A stretch of DNA of 64,000 nucleotides from an uncultured Roseobacter sp. (GCF_947488185.1 NZ_CANKYM010000001.1:62001-126000); one strand, 5' to 3'; positions 37,313-46,238 are shown, numbered from the stretch's first letter. Made by a program: numbers and translations. The notes: generated by a model not told the origin, from the sequence alone.

Positions 37313-37893
37313 GGACACGGGCTGGCATTGTAGGCGATCGGACAGGTATTTCACCTAATCAAGACGGGGCATTCTGTGGGTTGATGCCACCTGATATCGA
37401 GCGACTGCGGCGGGTGAACAACGCAGCCCGCTCTCTGTCCGATCGTTAGAGAATAGCACCCGCATGCGCGGATACGTTTCTGGCAAATGTCGGACTTCCA
37501 GTGCCGCATCTCTGATCTGAGCTTTGATATCCAGCATAAAGCTCCGACGCATAGGCGAGGCTCATCCGGGTGAAGCCATTCCTGCTCATAAGACAATTGA
37601 GGACAAGAAGGCCTGTGCGTCGTTGTTGAAATCCGAGTTCGACGACCCACGCGCGATTTTGGTGGATGGCCTGGAAGGTGCCGCACATATGGCCTAACTC
37701 CTGGCCAAAAGCGACCAGATCAGTGGCTTGGTTGCGTCAATGGCCGCTTTTGCAGTGCAATAGGTCCAACTGTGTAGAAGATACCTTGTCGAAAAAATCT
37801 TTTCGAATGCTAGCAAACAGGCGTGTTTAGGGCGACGCTGTGTTGCGTTCGAAGTGTGGTGTTATGGGTCGAGACTAGACCAGCTAAAAGGCC
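37313..37893. other. Gap without a convincing gene
   Basis: About 580 bp between the AraC gene and a convergent small ORF. Two overlapping minus-strand frames (within 37351-37688) give protein-like but interrupted translations, perhaps a frameshifted relic; no family was recognised. No promoter or repeat stands out. Confidence 0.4.
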
Positions 37894-38175
37894 TTAGAAT
37901 TCATCGAATTCTGGAACATTGCCAAGCCTTACAAGGAAACTTGGTGATCCGACTTCGCCGCTGTTCGGGTCTTCGCTGACCGTGTAGGCATCGGCACCCG
38001 CGCACGTTTCGGATCGGACTTCTCTTTCCGCTCTGTTTTGCGCTTCCGACGCTGTCGTATGCTCAAATTGCTTGTCAATTTTCAGAGTTACTTGACCATC
38101 GCGCTCTGCTGTCTTCTCAACATATGTCTGGCAGATGTAGTGAACCTTTACTGAGCTCTTGTCTGAATCTGTCAT
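37894..38175 (-). CDS. Small hypothetical protein (93 aa)
   Basis: A 93-residue soluble, acidic protein starting MTDSDKSSVKVHYICQTYVE and ending VRLGNVPEFDEF. It contains two cysteines, no membrane segment and no signal peptide. The composition and the ATG with GGAAG upstream make it a plausible real gene. No family recognised. Confidence 0.5.
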   Translation of the reverse strand: MTDSDKSSVKVHYICQTYVEKTAERDGQVTLKIDKQFEHTTASEAQNRAEREVRSETCAGADAYTVSEDPNSGEVGSPSFLVRLGNVPEFDEF

Positions 38176-38318
38176 AGATGCTTCCTCGGAAAGAGTGGGA
38201 ACGGTTGCGAAGGTCGGGAGAGACGTGAGACGGAAACGTATTTGTCTGCTTCTCGCATAACCAGATTATGAAGTGCCAGGTTTGGTGGCAAACAGAAACC
38301 ACGGGATCAGTGGTGGTA

Positions 38319-38552
38319 TCATCCCTTTTTGACGGCTTTGGATGCGTGTTTTTTCTTCGTTGCAGAGGCGGCGTCGGTAGGGGTGTTCGCTTCTCTCTCG
38401 AGCCGGGCAGTGCGAAGCCGGGCGATCTTAACTTGTCGTTGCTGTGCTTCTTCGTCGATTATTTCCCTGACGACACGCGTTGTCTTGTCCATCGCCGTTT
38501 CCGGTCGGGGATCAAGTGCTTTAAACAGGGTTGTTTTCGTCAGCTTGGGCAA
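38319..38552 (-). CDS. Small basic helical protein (77 aa)
   Basis: A 77-residue protein starting MPKLTKTTLFKALDPRPETAM, mostly charged helix (REIIDEEAQQRQVKIARLRTAR) with a Lys/Ala-rich tail (TKKKHASKAVKKG). The GGAGAT ribosome site is well placed. Lysine-rich short proteins of this type occur in other roseobacters without known function; nucleic-acid binding is possible. It lies just downstream of the racemase-like gene on the same strand. Confidence 0.55.
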   Translation of the reverse strand: MPKLTKTTLFKALDPRPETAMDKTTRVVREIIDEEAQQRQVKIARLRTARLEREANTPTDAASATKKKHASKAVKKG

Positions 38553-38601
38553 TGGTCAATCTCCTTAGGGGCTTCGAATTCACATGTTTGAGCCAGGTAC
38601 T

Positions 38602-39723
38602 TCAAACCAACGCCAGGTCTTTGCTTGTACCTTGGATGTTTCGCGACCGCTTTGGGGACCGGTCCGAGAGCAGCTTTGTTTCGATGTCGGGTGCGGCCAT
38701 GGCATGCATCAACGCGCTATAGTTTATCTGAAATCTCATCTCGGTTCCGACCGGTAGCGGTGAGCGGTTCGTGCAAATGACAAGATGATCGCTTGTTGCG
38801 CCGACAAATGAGTGTCCGGAAGGCATCGAAAGCCCCGAAACATCCGTGTCCTGATGCCCAATGGCGAGGAGCAGGCGTGTGGTGTACCCACTGTTCGGGA
38901 CAAGGCGCAGTCTTACCAAAACCGGATCGACAGAGTTGGCGGGTGGAAATACCGGCTTTTTATCGGTCTCAATAACTTCAGCGACAAGTGTGAATGCATC
39001 CTTATAGAGGCCGCCTATCTGATCTCCTGACACCGGATCAACGCCTAGAAGTATGGCTTCCCCCAGCCTCAGATCGTTGATGCGACCAGTCGATTGCCCC
39101 CCGAGCGTCCAGGGCAAACTAGCGGAACCGCCACCAGATACCGTTTTAAGGAAAGGGCCACATGCCCCTTCGGTTTCCGTCGCCAGGTCGCAGAGGGCCG
39201 CCATTTTGCTAGCATTGGGGGCTATTCCACTGAGGCAGCCAAAGTTCGACCCGATACCTTTCAACGCAACACCAGGCATATTCATGACGTGCCGTGCAAT
39301 TGTGGCCAAGTTCTCCGGCAGTATCCCTTCGCGCAGATCGCCCATCTCGACCATCAGGATAATCCAATGGGTCGTGTTTTCCCGGATCGCAGCGGCGGCC
39401 AAGGCTGCGATCACAACTGGCTCTGTATTGTAGCTTGCCTCGCAGAGTTTTACGACCTCATTGGCTTGGCTTAGCAGCGGTGTTCGGATCAAAGTAATCG
39501 GGCTTGTCAGACCGGCTGTGCGCAGCCTCCGCACGTTGCTGAGACGCGCATCTGCAAGACCCAGAGCGCCACCGTCCAGCATGGCCTGAGCGATGGCAGG
39601 ATGTCCACACACGGCTTTGGTCACGCCAGTGACACTGATGCCACGCCTCTCCAGCCGCCCGACAACTGTCTGAGTATTGTGGCGTATCTTGCTCAGATCC
39701 ACTTCTATGCGAGGAGTGCTCAT
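38602..39723 (-). CDS. Alanine/ornithine racemase-family PLP enzyme
   Basis: The 373-residue protein starts MSTPRIEVDLSKIRHNTQTV and has the PLP-lysine region VTGVTKAVCG with K36, as in the YhfX/ornithine-racemase branch of alanine racemase-like TIM-barrel enzymes. Further on are GIGSNFGCLSG, a KTVSGGGSASLPW phosphate-cup segment and RLGEAILLGVDP. It should racemise a free amino acid, but the substrate is not evident. Its ATG overlaps the stop of the DUF1611 gene (ATGA), so the two proteins are translationally coupled and probably act in one pathway. Confidence 0.75.
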   Translation of the reverse strand: MSTPRIEVDLSKIRHNTQTVVGRLERRGISVTGVTKAVCGHPAIAQAMLDGGALGLADARLSNVRRLRTAGLTSPITLIRTPLLSQANEVVKLCEASYNTEPVVIAALAAAAIRENTTHWIILMVEMGDLREGILPENLATIARHVMNMPGVALKGIGSNFGCLSGIAPNASKMAALCDLATETEGACGPFLKTVSGGGSASLPWTLGGQSTGRINDLRLGEAILLGVDPVSGDQIGGLYKDAFTLVAEVIETDKKPVFPPANSVDPVLVRLRLVPNSGYTTRLLLAIGHQDTDVSGLSMPSGHSFVGATSDHLVICTNRSPLPVGTEMRFQINYSALMHAMAAPDIETKLLSDRSPKRSRNIQGTSKDLALV

Positions 39724-40919
39724 ACCGCAGCCACAGGTATTCCTCGATGCAAACCAGGATAGGCGGCAACGACCATGGCGAGCAAATGCGCTGCCGGTCG
39801 GCTTAACGCATCGGTCACAGGCAATCCAAGTTTTTGAGACTGTGCTGCAATAGTGTCGGTAATTTCGGCGTCAGTCATCCCTTCATGATTGACTGTGACG
39901 CCGATAACCTTCGTATCGGCAAACGCTTCGATAAGGGAAATCTCACTCGCAGGGGTGGGCATCGGCATATTCGGAAAATCGCAGCGATGGGCGCGTTTGG
40001 GCGCGTGTTGAAGGATGACCGCATCGGGTTGGCTGCCCCGCAATATAAAAGCGGAGGTGCAAAAGGCCGGGTGGCTTAGCGCGCCCTGACCCTCGATCAG
40101 GATCACGTCAGGCCGTTCACCGTCCGAGGCGGCAACAATCGCACCCTCAAGCTCGCCACAACAGAACTGCGGCGGCACGGCGTCCATTGCCACACCGTAT
40201 TTTGCGCCCTGCATCAAACCGGTCTGGCCCGTGCCAACAAGTACCGTTTTGATGCCCTTTGCGTTCAGCGCACGTGCCAGCACTGTCGCTGTCGTCCGCT
40301 TGCCAATGGCGCAATCGGTCCCGAGAACCGCGATACGCAGAGCTTCCACCCCTGCTACGCTGCCATCAAACAGTCGCATGTCTTTGCTTTGCTTGGGTTT
40401 TCGTATGTCGCGAATGGTGACATCCCGTTGGGAAGCGGCGGTAGCGATTTCAGGGTCATCGCTCAAATATTCATGTAAACCACTGACGATGTTCATCCCG
40501 AGTGCTATGGCGTCCAGAACTACGCTTCGATCGGTCGGTGAGAGTCTCCCCGTCGAGGGTGCCATCCCGTAGATGAGCGTATCGGGGACCGACGCCTCAT
40601 GGACGAGAGCCGCATTCAGATCATTGAAGACCGGTATTTGGTTCATGGCATTGTCAAGAACCAGCCCGCTGTCCTGCCCTCCATGGGCGCTGTCGATGAC
40701 CGATAGGATCCGGTAGGCTTCTGAATGACGCACGAGGCCGTTTGCCGTCTTGCCATCAATTTTGGCGAAATTGCCCTCGCAGTAGACAATGGCACTGGGG
40801 GGGATGACCGGCTGCGCTACGGTATTAGATTGCGTGCTTTCGTTTTGAGCTGATGGGGACGCTTGCACGCCGCTGACAGTCCGTTGGATGGTATCCACCG
40901 TCTTGAGGTCGGGTTCCAT
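39720..40919 (-). CDS. DUF1611 P-loop protein (DgcN-like)
   Basis: The 399-residue protein has about 40 extra residues rich in Ser, Gln and Pro at the N-terminus, a first domain around IVYCEGNFAKIDGKTANGLVR, and a P-loop at GTDCAIGKRTT (about 200-210) followed by LIEGQGALSHPA. This is the DUF1611 family; one member, DgcN, is an N-acetyltransferase acting with DgcA in D-glutamate catabolism in marine bacteria. Here the partner gene is an alanine/ornithine racemase-type enzyme rather than the enolase-type DgcA, so the substrate may differ. It is the first gene of the pair. Confidence 0.75.
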   Translation of the reverse strand: MEPDLKTVDTIQRTVSGVQASPSAQNESTQSNTVAQPVIPPSAIVYCEGNFAKIDGKTANGLVRHSEAYRILSVIDSAHGGQDSGLVLDNAMNQIPVFNDLNAALVHEASVPDTLIYGMAPSTGRLSPTDRSVVLDAIALGMNIVSGLHEYLSDDPEIATAASQRDVTIRDIRKPKQSKDMRLFDGSVAGVEALRIAVLGTDCAIGKRTTATVLARALNAKGIKTVLVGTGQTGLMQGAKYGVAMDAVPPQFCCGELEGAIVAASDGERPDVILIEGQGALSHPAFCTSAFILRGSQPDAVILQHAPKRAHRCDFPNMPMPTPASEISLIEAFADTKVIGVTVNHEGMTDAEITDTIAAQSQKLGLPVTDALSRPAAHLLAMVVAAYPGLHRGIPVAAV

Positions 40920-41014
40920 GTTTAGGGTCCTTTAGGATGACCGGCACAAAAGACATCACTGCCATGGGTGCCGCGATTTGAAGCCGGAGTGTCGTGGTCC
41001 TGCTCGGTGAGTGT

Positions 41015-41797
41015 TCAGTTGTCGAGCACGCACAAGTCTTTTGATTTTTGGAAGTTCTTGTTGCATACCCAACGGTTTCCGGACCTGTCGAGATGGGCGT
41101 TTGCGGGAACCTCTATAGCTATGCACCTATCATCAGATGCGGCATATCCCCGTTCGCATTTCCACCCCTGGCCGTACGTCGCATCATCGAAGTAGGCATG
41201 CTCGGGGACCACAACGGCTGCGCACAGATCATCCTGTTCAAAATAACCCCGTTCACATGTCCAAGGCTGGCCATAGCTTGATGTATTCAGGTAGGCGTTG
41301 AGCGGAACCGCAATGGCGGTACATGTGTCTCCGTCGGCCCGAAACCCGCGCGCGCACACCCATTCGGACCCGTAAGACGTATCCGCCAGATAGGCGTTCG
41401 CGGGCAGGGCAATCTCCTGACAGGTATCGTCGACTTTGAGAAATCCGCGCAGGCAATGCCAGCGTTCGCCTGAGGGGGCGAGAAACCCGCCCTCGGGGAC
41501 AATCACTTCAACACAGGCGCCTTCATCGCTCCTGCTAAAGCCGTGGAAACACTCCCACCCGGGACCGTATCTGTGGTTGGTCTCATAAGCATTTTCCGGC
41601 ACAATCACTGCCGCACAGGCATCGCCATTCAGTCTATACCCCTTATTGCATTGCCACCCATCCCCGTAGCTTTTTGCACTGGCGTTCTCGGGCATCAGCT
41701 GCCCGGTGGATTGGGCAAGTGCAGGCATTGCAAAGAGAAGCAAAGCAAAGATCGAGACAACAAATAACGCCATCGTCGTTTGAATGGCTGTCGACAT
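41015..41797 (-). CDS. Secreted protein of seven tandem Trp/Cys repeats
   Basis: The 260-residue protein has a signal peptide (MSTAIQTTMALFVVSIFALLL...ALAQ) and then seven repeats of 29-34 residues. Each has the pattern Y-G-x-x-W-x-C-x-x-G-[FY]-x(4-6)-D-x-C-x-x-I-x-V-P-x-N-A: for example GWQCNKGYRLNGDAC, EWVCARGFRADGDTC and GWKCERGYAASDDRC. The two cysteines per repeat probably form an in-repeat disulfide. The last repeat lacks the VP tail and ends CVLDN. No named domain is recognised. The start at 41797 is chosen because the signal peptide begins there. Confidence 0.65.
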   Translation of the reverse strand: MSTAIQTTMALFVVSIFALLLFAMPALAQSTGQLMPENASAKSYGDGWQCNKGYRLNGDACAAVIVPENAYETNHRYGPGWECFHGFSRSDEGACVEVIVPEGGFLAPSGERWHCLRGFLKVDDTCQEIALPANAYLADTSYGSEWVCARGFRADGDTCTAIAVPLNAYLNTSSYGQPWTCERGYFEQDDLCAAVVVPEHAYFDDATYGQGWKCERGYAASDDRCIAIEVPANAHLDRSGNRWVCNKNFQKSKDLCVLDN

Positions 41798-41843
41798 ACG
41801 TGTCCCGCAAGCTGCCTGCGGCAGTCGCAGTAGTAGGTCAGAC

Positions 41844-42197
41844 CTATGATCCATCCAGCTCAAGCCCCGCGAGACAGGCCGCTGCGAGATCCCGGTTTGG
41901 CGTGTCGGAACCCGGTGGCGTCGCCCAGCCCGTATCCATCATAGCCTTGCGGCGGCTGAACCCAGAGGCCTCCTGAAGGACAACCAGTTTATCTGCGCTT
42001 TCCGGGTCAGCCGCCGACATATCCAGGCAGACTGGCACCATTGCCAGTGTCACTTCTTCGCCCGCAAGTTTCCGCGCCATGTCCTGAGCATTGCCGCTGG
42101 TTGTCCAGCCACCCCAGGTAAAGCCGAGGATAGAGACCGCAATCGCACCGGTTAATGCACCGTAAATACCTGGTTTCGTCCATTCTGGAAAAGTCAT
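41844..42197 (-). CDS. Single-pass membrane protein (117 aa)
   Basis: A 117-residue protein starting MTFPEWTKPGIYGALTGAIAV with one N-terminal membrane helix (through LGFTWGGWTT), then a soluble part containing two cysteines (VPVCLDMSAAD and AAACLAGL) and the segment VVLQEASGFSRRKAMMDTGWAT. It is transcribed in the same direction as the repeat protein, 47 bp upstream of it. Similar short proteins with this tail are common in roseobacters; function unknown. Confidence 0.6.
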   Translation of the reverse strand: MTFPEWTKPGIYGALTGAIAVSILGFTWGGWTTSGNAQDMARKLAGEEVTLAMVPVCLDMSAADPESADKLVVLQEASGFSRRKAMMDTGWATPPGSDTPNRDLAAACLAGLELDGS

Positions 42198-42981
42198 TTT
42201 ACATCCCTTGACGGAGAAAGCGCCGCCTCGCTATTTTGTTTGTTTTTGTCCAGCCGTGATTTGCGTCAGGGCCATTTCTAAGTCGCGATGATTGTTAAAG
42301 CGCAATCGGCACCCGCCGGTGACCCGCGGATCGGCAGATGCGTTTAGGTCTTTCGCTCCGCCACCATGCTGTGACTTTGCGTAAATTCACCTCCCTCAAA
42401 GAACTCACAACTGCCCGGCGGCAAGTCATCGGGAGAACCGGTCACCACAAACGGATGGACAAATGTCACAGGTGATGTGGTTGTGCTCGATAACATCGGC
42501 AAACTTCTCAAACATCAGATCCCTATAACAGGACGCGACAGCTGAATTTTAATGGTGGAAGATTGTAGTCCGCTCTGGCAGAGCGATGGGCCTAGACCTC
42601 AGAAAACCACATCTCTTGGAAACTCTATGTAGTCTCTTGGCGTCGCAATTACAATGTTATCTGACCTGTCTCTGTCTCTACCAATACCTTTGAAAGGAAT
42701 GAGAGTTAGAAATCCTTCACCCTTTGTATCGGCAAAACCGTCGCCAGTTACGTCACTTTGTTCGGTATGCTGCCCAGCAGATGACCTTCGCTGCATTCCA
42801 GAAAATCTGTAAGATGGGCTCTTCGCAAAAATCGCCGCGCTGTCCAAGAACGTCAGCTACTTGAAACAATGCCGTTCGCAGCGCCGAGCACGAATTCAAT
42901 GGAGTGGATAAACACGGCCTTATGTATCAAACGCACCAACATTCCAGCTGAATCTCGCGCCCATGTGAATCACAATAGGGC
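42198..42981. other. Gap without a recognised gene
   Basis: About 780 bp of moderately AT-rich sequence. One minus-strand frame at 42599-42847 (82 codons, containing DVTGDGFADTKGEGF) is open but has no clear ribosome site and no recognised family. Promoters for the flanking divergent genes are expected here. Confidence 0.4.
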
Positions 42982-43263
42982 ATGGAACATACGATATTCG
43001 GATTGATCAAAAAACGCGGTGAGATAGCAGGCCAGCACAAGGCCGCCGTAAAGGCCGCAGACGCCCTAAAGGCCGATCTGGATGCCATAGACCGTACGCT
43101 GGTGCGATGTGGCTACGAGGACGATCCAAAGGGCATAGCGCCGCGCAGGAAGTACAAGCGGCTATTTGGGCGCAATGAGTTGAAGTTGACGATCATCAAC
43201 ATGCTGCGGGAGGCCCGGCGGATGATAAGACGATTACAGCGCAGATTACCGCCGCCAAGGTAG
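42982..43263 (+). CDS. Small helical protein (93 aa)
   Basis: A 93-residue protein starting MEHTIFGLIKKRGEIAGQHKAA, almost wholly helical and basic towards the end (REARRMIRRLQRRLPPPR). Proteins with the same MEHTIFGLxKKRxEIAG opening are frequent near integrases and mobile genes in roseobacters. It overlaps the 3' end of the antisense Panacea-domain pseudogene, which marks a rearranged border. Confidence 0.6.
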   Translation: MEHTIFGLIKKRGEIAGQHKAAVKAADALKADLDAIDRTLVRCGYEDDPKGIAPRRKYKRLFGRNELKLTIINMLREARRMIRRLQRRLPPPR

Positions 43264-43676
43264 CGCGATATCCGTTTAGTGTAGTGCTCTAGGATATCGT
43301 CATCCTTCAAGGCGATACCTTCAACACCAGGCTCGTAAACAGTGTGCCATGGGCCGTGGGTTTCGTGCGTCATTTCTCGCAAATCCCAAGCGCGAAAACG
43401 CCAGTATGCAGCCCATACCTTGCGCAAGATTAACAATGCTTCTTCATCGTCACAGGGGATATTCGGAACTACGGTTTCCCAAGTATCGAGATCTAAGTCT
43501 TCCGAACGACCTACTATAGGCTCTTTTTTGAAGTGCTTAAATTCATGGTACAGTGATCGGACGACTGGGCCTTGCTGCTAAGCCTATACTGGTTCCCTGA
43601 ACAACCTCTTACCGGTCAGTGCAAGGTGCCAGCCATAAGCTATATAAACCAGCTTAAGCAGTTTTAGTTGAGCCAT
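43113..43676 (-). pseudogene. Panacea-domain (DUF4065, GepA/SocA-like) gene broken by two amber codons
   Basis: Translating the minus strand from the ATG at 43676 gives MAQLKLLKLVYIAYGWHLA, LTGKRLFREPV, then TAG (43586-43584), A, TAG (43580-43578), then QQGPVVRSLYHEFKHF and later LREMTHETHGPWHTVY. This is the Panacea/DUF4065 fold found in antitoxins and phage GepA proteins. In relatives the interrupted part usually reads like EPV-E-A-W, so both stops look like point mutations of Glu and Trp codons. The frame stays open otherwise. The homologous part ends around 43240, and the last residues run antisense into the 93-aa gene. No toxin partner is visible next to it. Confidence 0.75.
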
Positions 43677-44200
43677 AGGTATGGAATCGGCCTCAGCCGC
43701 GTCCAAAAAAAGTTGGCCACGTGCTGTGTGTGTACTTAGGCATCTGTTCAGCGCCCGCACTGCTCATTCTAATTTCTCCCTGTGCGCGCGAACTATGTAG
43801 CACTCTGTCAAGATGATAAATAGACTGACATACGAAAATTTGAACAAATAGAGAACACTCTTCTACGCCCTTGGTGCGTTTGATACATAAGGCCGGACAA
43901 TATGCCGTTAAGGTCTTCTGAATGAACGACCGCTTTGCGAGGTTAGCTGTCACACCCATTGTGACGTCGCCATATCTCTTCGTTGTGCCCTTCAGGCACA
44001 TTTGCGCAGGGGTCATTGGTGTAGCCACGTAAGTCGTTGTATTGTGCGACTTGCGAAGTACTAAGGACTTCTAACGTCTCAAGATGACACGCCAAATGCA
44101 CGAGCCGCACGTAATCCTTGGCGGGCTCATCACCTTGTACATAGTGTGCCTCGCTTTCTGGGTCGGTGCTTTCGCGCCGTTCCTGCGTGCGACAAGACGC
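43677..44200. other. Gap inside the decayed region
   Basis: About 520 bp upstream of the Panacea pseudogene with no recognisable gene. Open frames on the minus strand have no family character. This stretch and the next kilobase are visibly lower in GC than the flanking operons. Confidence 0.4.
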
Positions 44201-44377
44201 GACCCAACTTGCCTCAGCAGAATGGCCGAACGCGATGCGACGCCGCATCAGATCGGCGCATGGGGTGGACATGAATCCCTGAAAGAAATGGACGCATACA
44301 CCAAGTCGGCAAGCAAGAAGCACATACTATCCGCGAACGAACCAGATACAGAAGTTGTTCAGGTCGCAAAATCCTGA
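44201..44377 (+). pseudogene. C-terminal remnant of a tyrosine recombinase (phage-type integrase)
   Basis: The plus-strand frame reads RMAERDATPHQIGAWGGHESL then KEMDAYTKSASKKHIL (in parts), the normal C-terminal pattern of phage-type integrases: A-T-P-H-Q-I, the GH of the second catalytic His motif, and the nucleophilic tyrosine in EMDAYT. The upstream catalytic Arg motif and core-binding domain are absent, and no start codon suits it. It is therefore a scrap of a lost integrase gene. Confidence 0.6.
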
Positions 44378-44661
44378 ACAAAAAGGAGCGTAAAAGTAAT
44401 GTTTTTGATTGAAAGTTTTTTGAAGTGGCGGACCGAGGAGGATTCAATAAAAAAAGATCTCTTCCTGATTTTTATAATTTAATCAGTTACTTACGCTAGA
44501 ACTTCAGCTTACAAGTATGCGGGATCAAAAAAGTGATTGCTACCATTTAGCAGAGTGCCTTCTGAATAGTCAGATTGGGCCGATCAAAATGACCTTCGAA
44601 CCGTGGCGACCAACAAAGGCCTCTCTTCCTCGCCAAGTAGTAGCGATAACCGAGAATTATC

Positions 44662-44997
44662 TTGACGAAGTGCAGCGTAATCGTGCCAATTTTCAATGGC
44701 TCCAGATACCTCCGACAATTCTTTGAGTCGCTCGCCTCTGCCGTCCCAGAAGGCTACGAAATCATCTTGGTGGATGATGCCTCAACGGAGCCGGTTTTAG
44801 AACTTCTGCCAGATTGTAGAGTGCTGAATGATGCAACCCGGCTGCGCAATGATGTAAACCTCGGCTATTCCGGCGCCGTTAATCGTGCCTTCGAGTGCTC
44901 GACGGGCGAGATATCCATTCAGCTCAATACCGATCTGATCTTGCATCCCAACTGCGTCACGGTATTGGTCGAGAAGAAGGGATCGACATCAGGATAG
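44662..44997 (+). pseudogene. Truncated family 2 glycosyltransferase
   Basis: From a TTG the frame encodes 111 residues: TKCSVIVPIFNGSRYLRQF, EIILVDDASTEPV, NLGYSGAVNRAFE and IQLNTDLILHPN. These are the nucleotide-binding half and DxD-like NTD of GT-A family 2 enzymes. A normal enzyme would continue for more than 100 residues, but the frame changes to EKKGSTSG and stops, and a recombinase scrap follows at once. It appears cut by recombination at about 44970. Confidence 0.65.
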
Positions 44998-45002
44998 TGT
45001 AG

Positions 45003-45116
45003 GCGCTCCTCGAGCATGCCAACCTCAAGACTACCGAAATCTATGTACGGATTTCAAACCATGCCCTGAAGCGAGCCCTGCAACAGACCGACATTCTCTG
45101 TGCTCTTTGGCGATAA
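45003..45116 (+). pseudogene. C-terminal remnant of a second tyrosine recombinase
   Basis: Directly after the truncated glycosyltransferase a plus-strand frame reads LLEHANLKTTEIYVRIS then NHALKRALQQTDILCALWR and stop. The H-A-N-L-K-T-T-E-I-Y pattern, with the nucleophilic tyrosine, is the end of XerC/D-like recombinases. There is a stop codon just upstream, so only this end is left. It is of a different type from the fragment at 44201. Confidence 0.6.
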
Positions 45117-45162
45117 TGGGCGGAAACGACAATTCTGGGTTATAGTCCTGTCCGGCTTCAAC

Positions 45163-45213
45163 GCAGTAGCGCTGGAGGATCCCCAGCCCGGAGGTGGAGA
45201 CCCCCGTGTCCAT
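45163..45213 (-). pseudogene. Possible 5' stub of a TRAP small permease gene (dctQ)
   Basis: An ATG overlapping the dctP stop (TGATG) opens MDTGVSTSGLGILQRYC, which resembles the soluble start of a DctQ-type protein, in the position where dctQ is expected. The frame then runs into unrelated sequence antisense to the recombinase scrap and has no membrane helix. I take it as the remaining start of a deleted gene; the evidence is positional. Confidence 0.3.
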
Positions 45214-46223
45214 CAGCGGCTCAAGCCGATCCGGGCGATGAAATCACGGTGGCTCTGAACCATCTCCGCGGTCTCGGAGGTCTTAGTCGCCCAGTCTTCC
45301 CAGGCCGCCTGCGCTGCAGCACGGAAGACTGCGCGGTCTTCGGGGGACCAGTCGTAGAGAGTCACACCTTGCTCCGGCAGGGCCGCAGCCGCCTCGCCGT
45401 TCTCGACAAGCGTGTCCATCATTAAATCCATCGCCATTGCCTTATGCGCCACCAAAATGATGCGCCGGTGCTCCTCGGGCATCGCCTCCCAGACATCTGT
45501 ACGGCAGGCCAGGTGGTCCGACGACATCGAATGAAACCCCGGATACGTCGTATGCTTTGCAATGTCATAGAGCCCCAAGCCCACATTTACAGCCAGAGAT
45601 GACGCGTCGGCGCCGTCGATGATGCCGGTTTCGAGCGCGGTGAAGATTTCAGTGAAATCCATCACCACGGGCGACGCGCCAAGGCCTGCAAAGATCTCCG
45701 TCTGCATGCCGGGGGGTGAACGGAACTTGAAGCCCTTCAAGTCTTCTGGTCCGGCCAGCCGTCTGGTCGAATTCAGCGATTCCTGCCCGCCGATGGCCGC
45801 CCCGATGAAGGTCATGCCCAATGGATTGTAGAGCGCGTTGATCCGTTCGCGACCGCCACCGACGTTGACCCAGGCCTGATACTGCAGCGGTGTGTCATAG
45901 CCGCCCATGGTATCGGCAACGAACTGGAACGCGGGGTTCTTGCCGGTCTGATAGCTGCCATTTGTCATGTCGCAGTCCAGAATGCCCGAGGCCACCGCAT
46001 CGAAGGTCTCAACCGACTTCACGACGCTGGCCGAATAGAACATTTCGATCTGGATGTCGCCGCTGGACATGGCGCTGACATTCTCGACGAATTCCGCAAT
46101 CACACGACCCGACGTGCTCTCGACCGATTGGTGGTTCTGAATGCGCAGCGTGGTTGTCTCGGCCACCGCAGCACCTGCGAGGCACAGCGCCGTGGTTGCC
46201 GCAAGAATACCTGTCTTCTGCAT
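45213..46223 (-). CDS. dctP: TRAP transporter solute-binding protein (DctP type)
   Basis: The 336-residue protein has a signal peptide (MQKTGILAATTALCLAGAAVAET) and the DctP fold: LRIQNHQSVES, IQIEMFYSASVVKS, LKGFKFRSPPGMQTEIFAGLGASPVV with the conserved substrate-carboxylate arginine, and LETGIIDGADAS. It delivers an organic acid to the DctQ/DctM membrane pair. Those genes are missing here: the region after the stop is broken sequence. It lies 15 bp downstream of the SDR gene and would be the last gene of the sugar-acid operon. Confidence 0.85.
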   Translation of the reverse strand: MQKTGILAATTALCLAGAAVAETTTLRIQNHQSVESTSGRVIAEFVENVSAMSSGDIQIEMFYSASVVKSVETFDAVASGILDCDMTNGSYQTGKNPAFQFVADTMGGYDTPLQYQAWVNVGGGRERINALYNPLGMTFIGAAIGGQESLNSTRRLAGPEDLKGFKFRSPPGMQTEIFAGLGASPVVMDFTEIFTALETGIIDGADASSLAVNVGLGLYDIAKHTTYPGFHSMSSDHLACRTDVWEAMPEEHRRIILVAHKAMAMDLMMDTLVENGEAAAALPEQGVTLYDWSPEDRAVFRAAAQAAWEDWATKTSETAEMVQSHRDFIARIGLSR

Positions 46224-46238
46224 AGTCGTCTTCCTCCC

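Noticed and set aside
41015..41797. CRISPR-like or DNA-level tandem repeat
   Set aside because: The periodicity is at the protein level only; the DNA units differ in length and sequence.
43578..43586. Two in-frame TAG codons read as recoding (for example pyrrolysine)
   Set aside because: No recoding signal is visible, the surrounding region is full of gene scraps, and relatives appear to have Glu and Trp there; pseudogene is simpler.
44084..44200. Full integrase gene starting at 44084
   Set aside because: The first 40 codons of this frame look like a random hydrophobic stretch; only the last 59 codons match the recombinase C-terminus.
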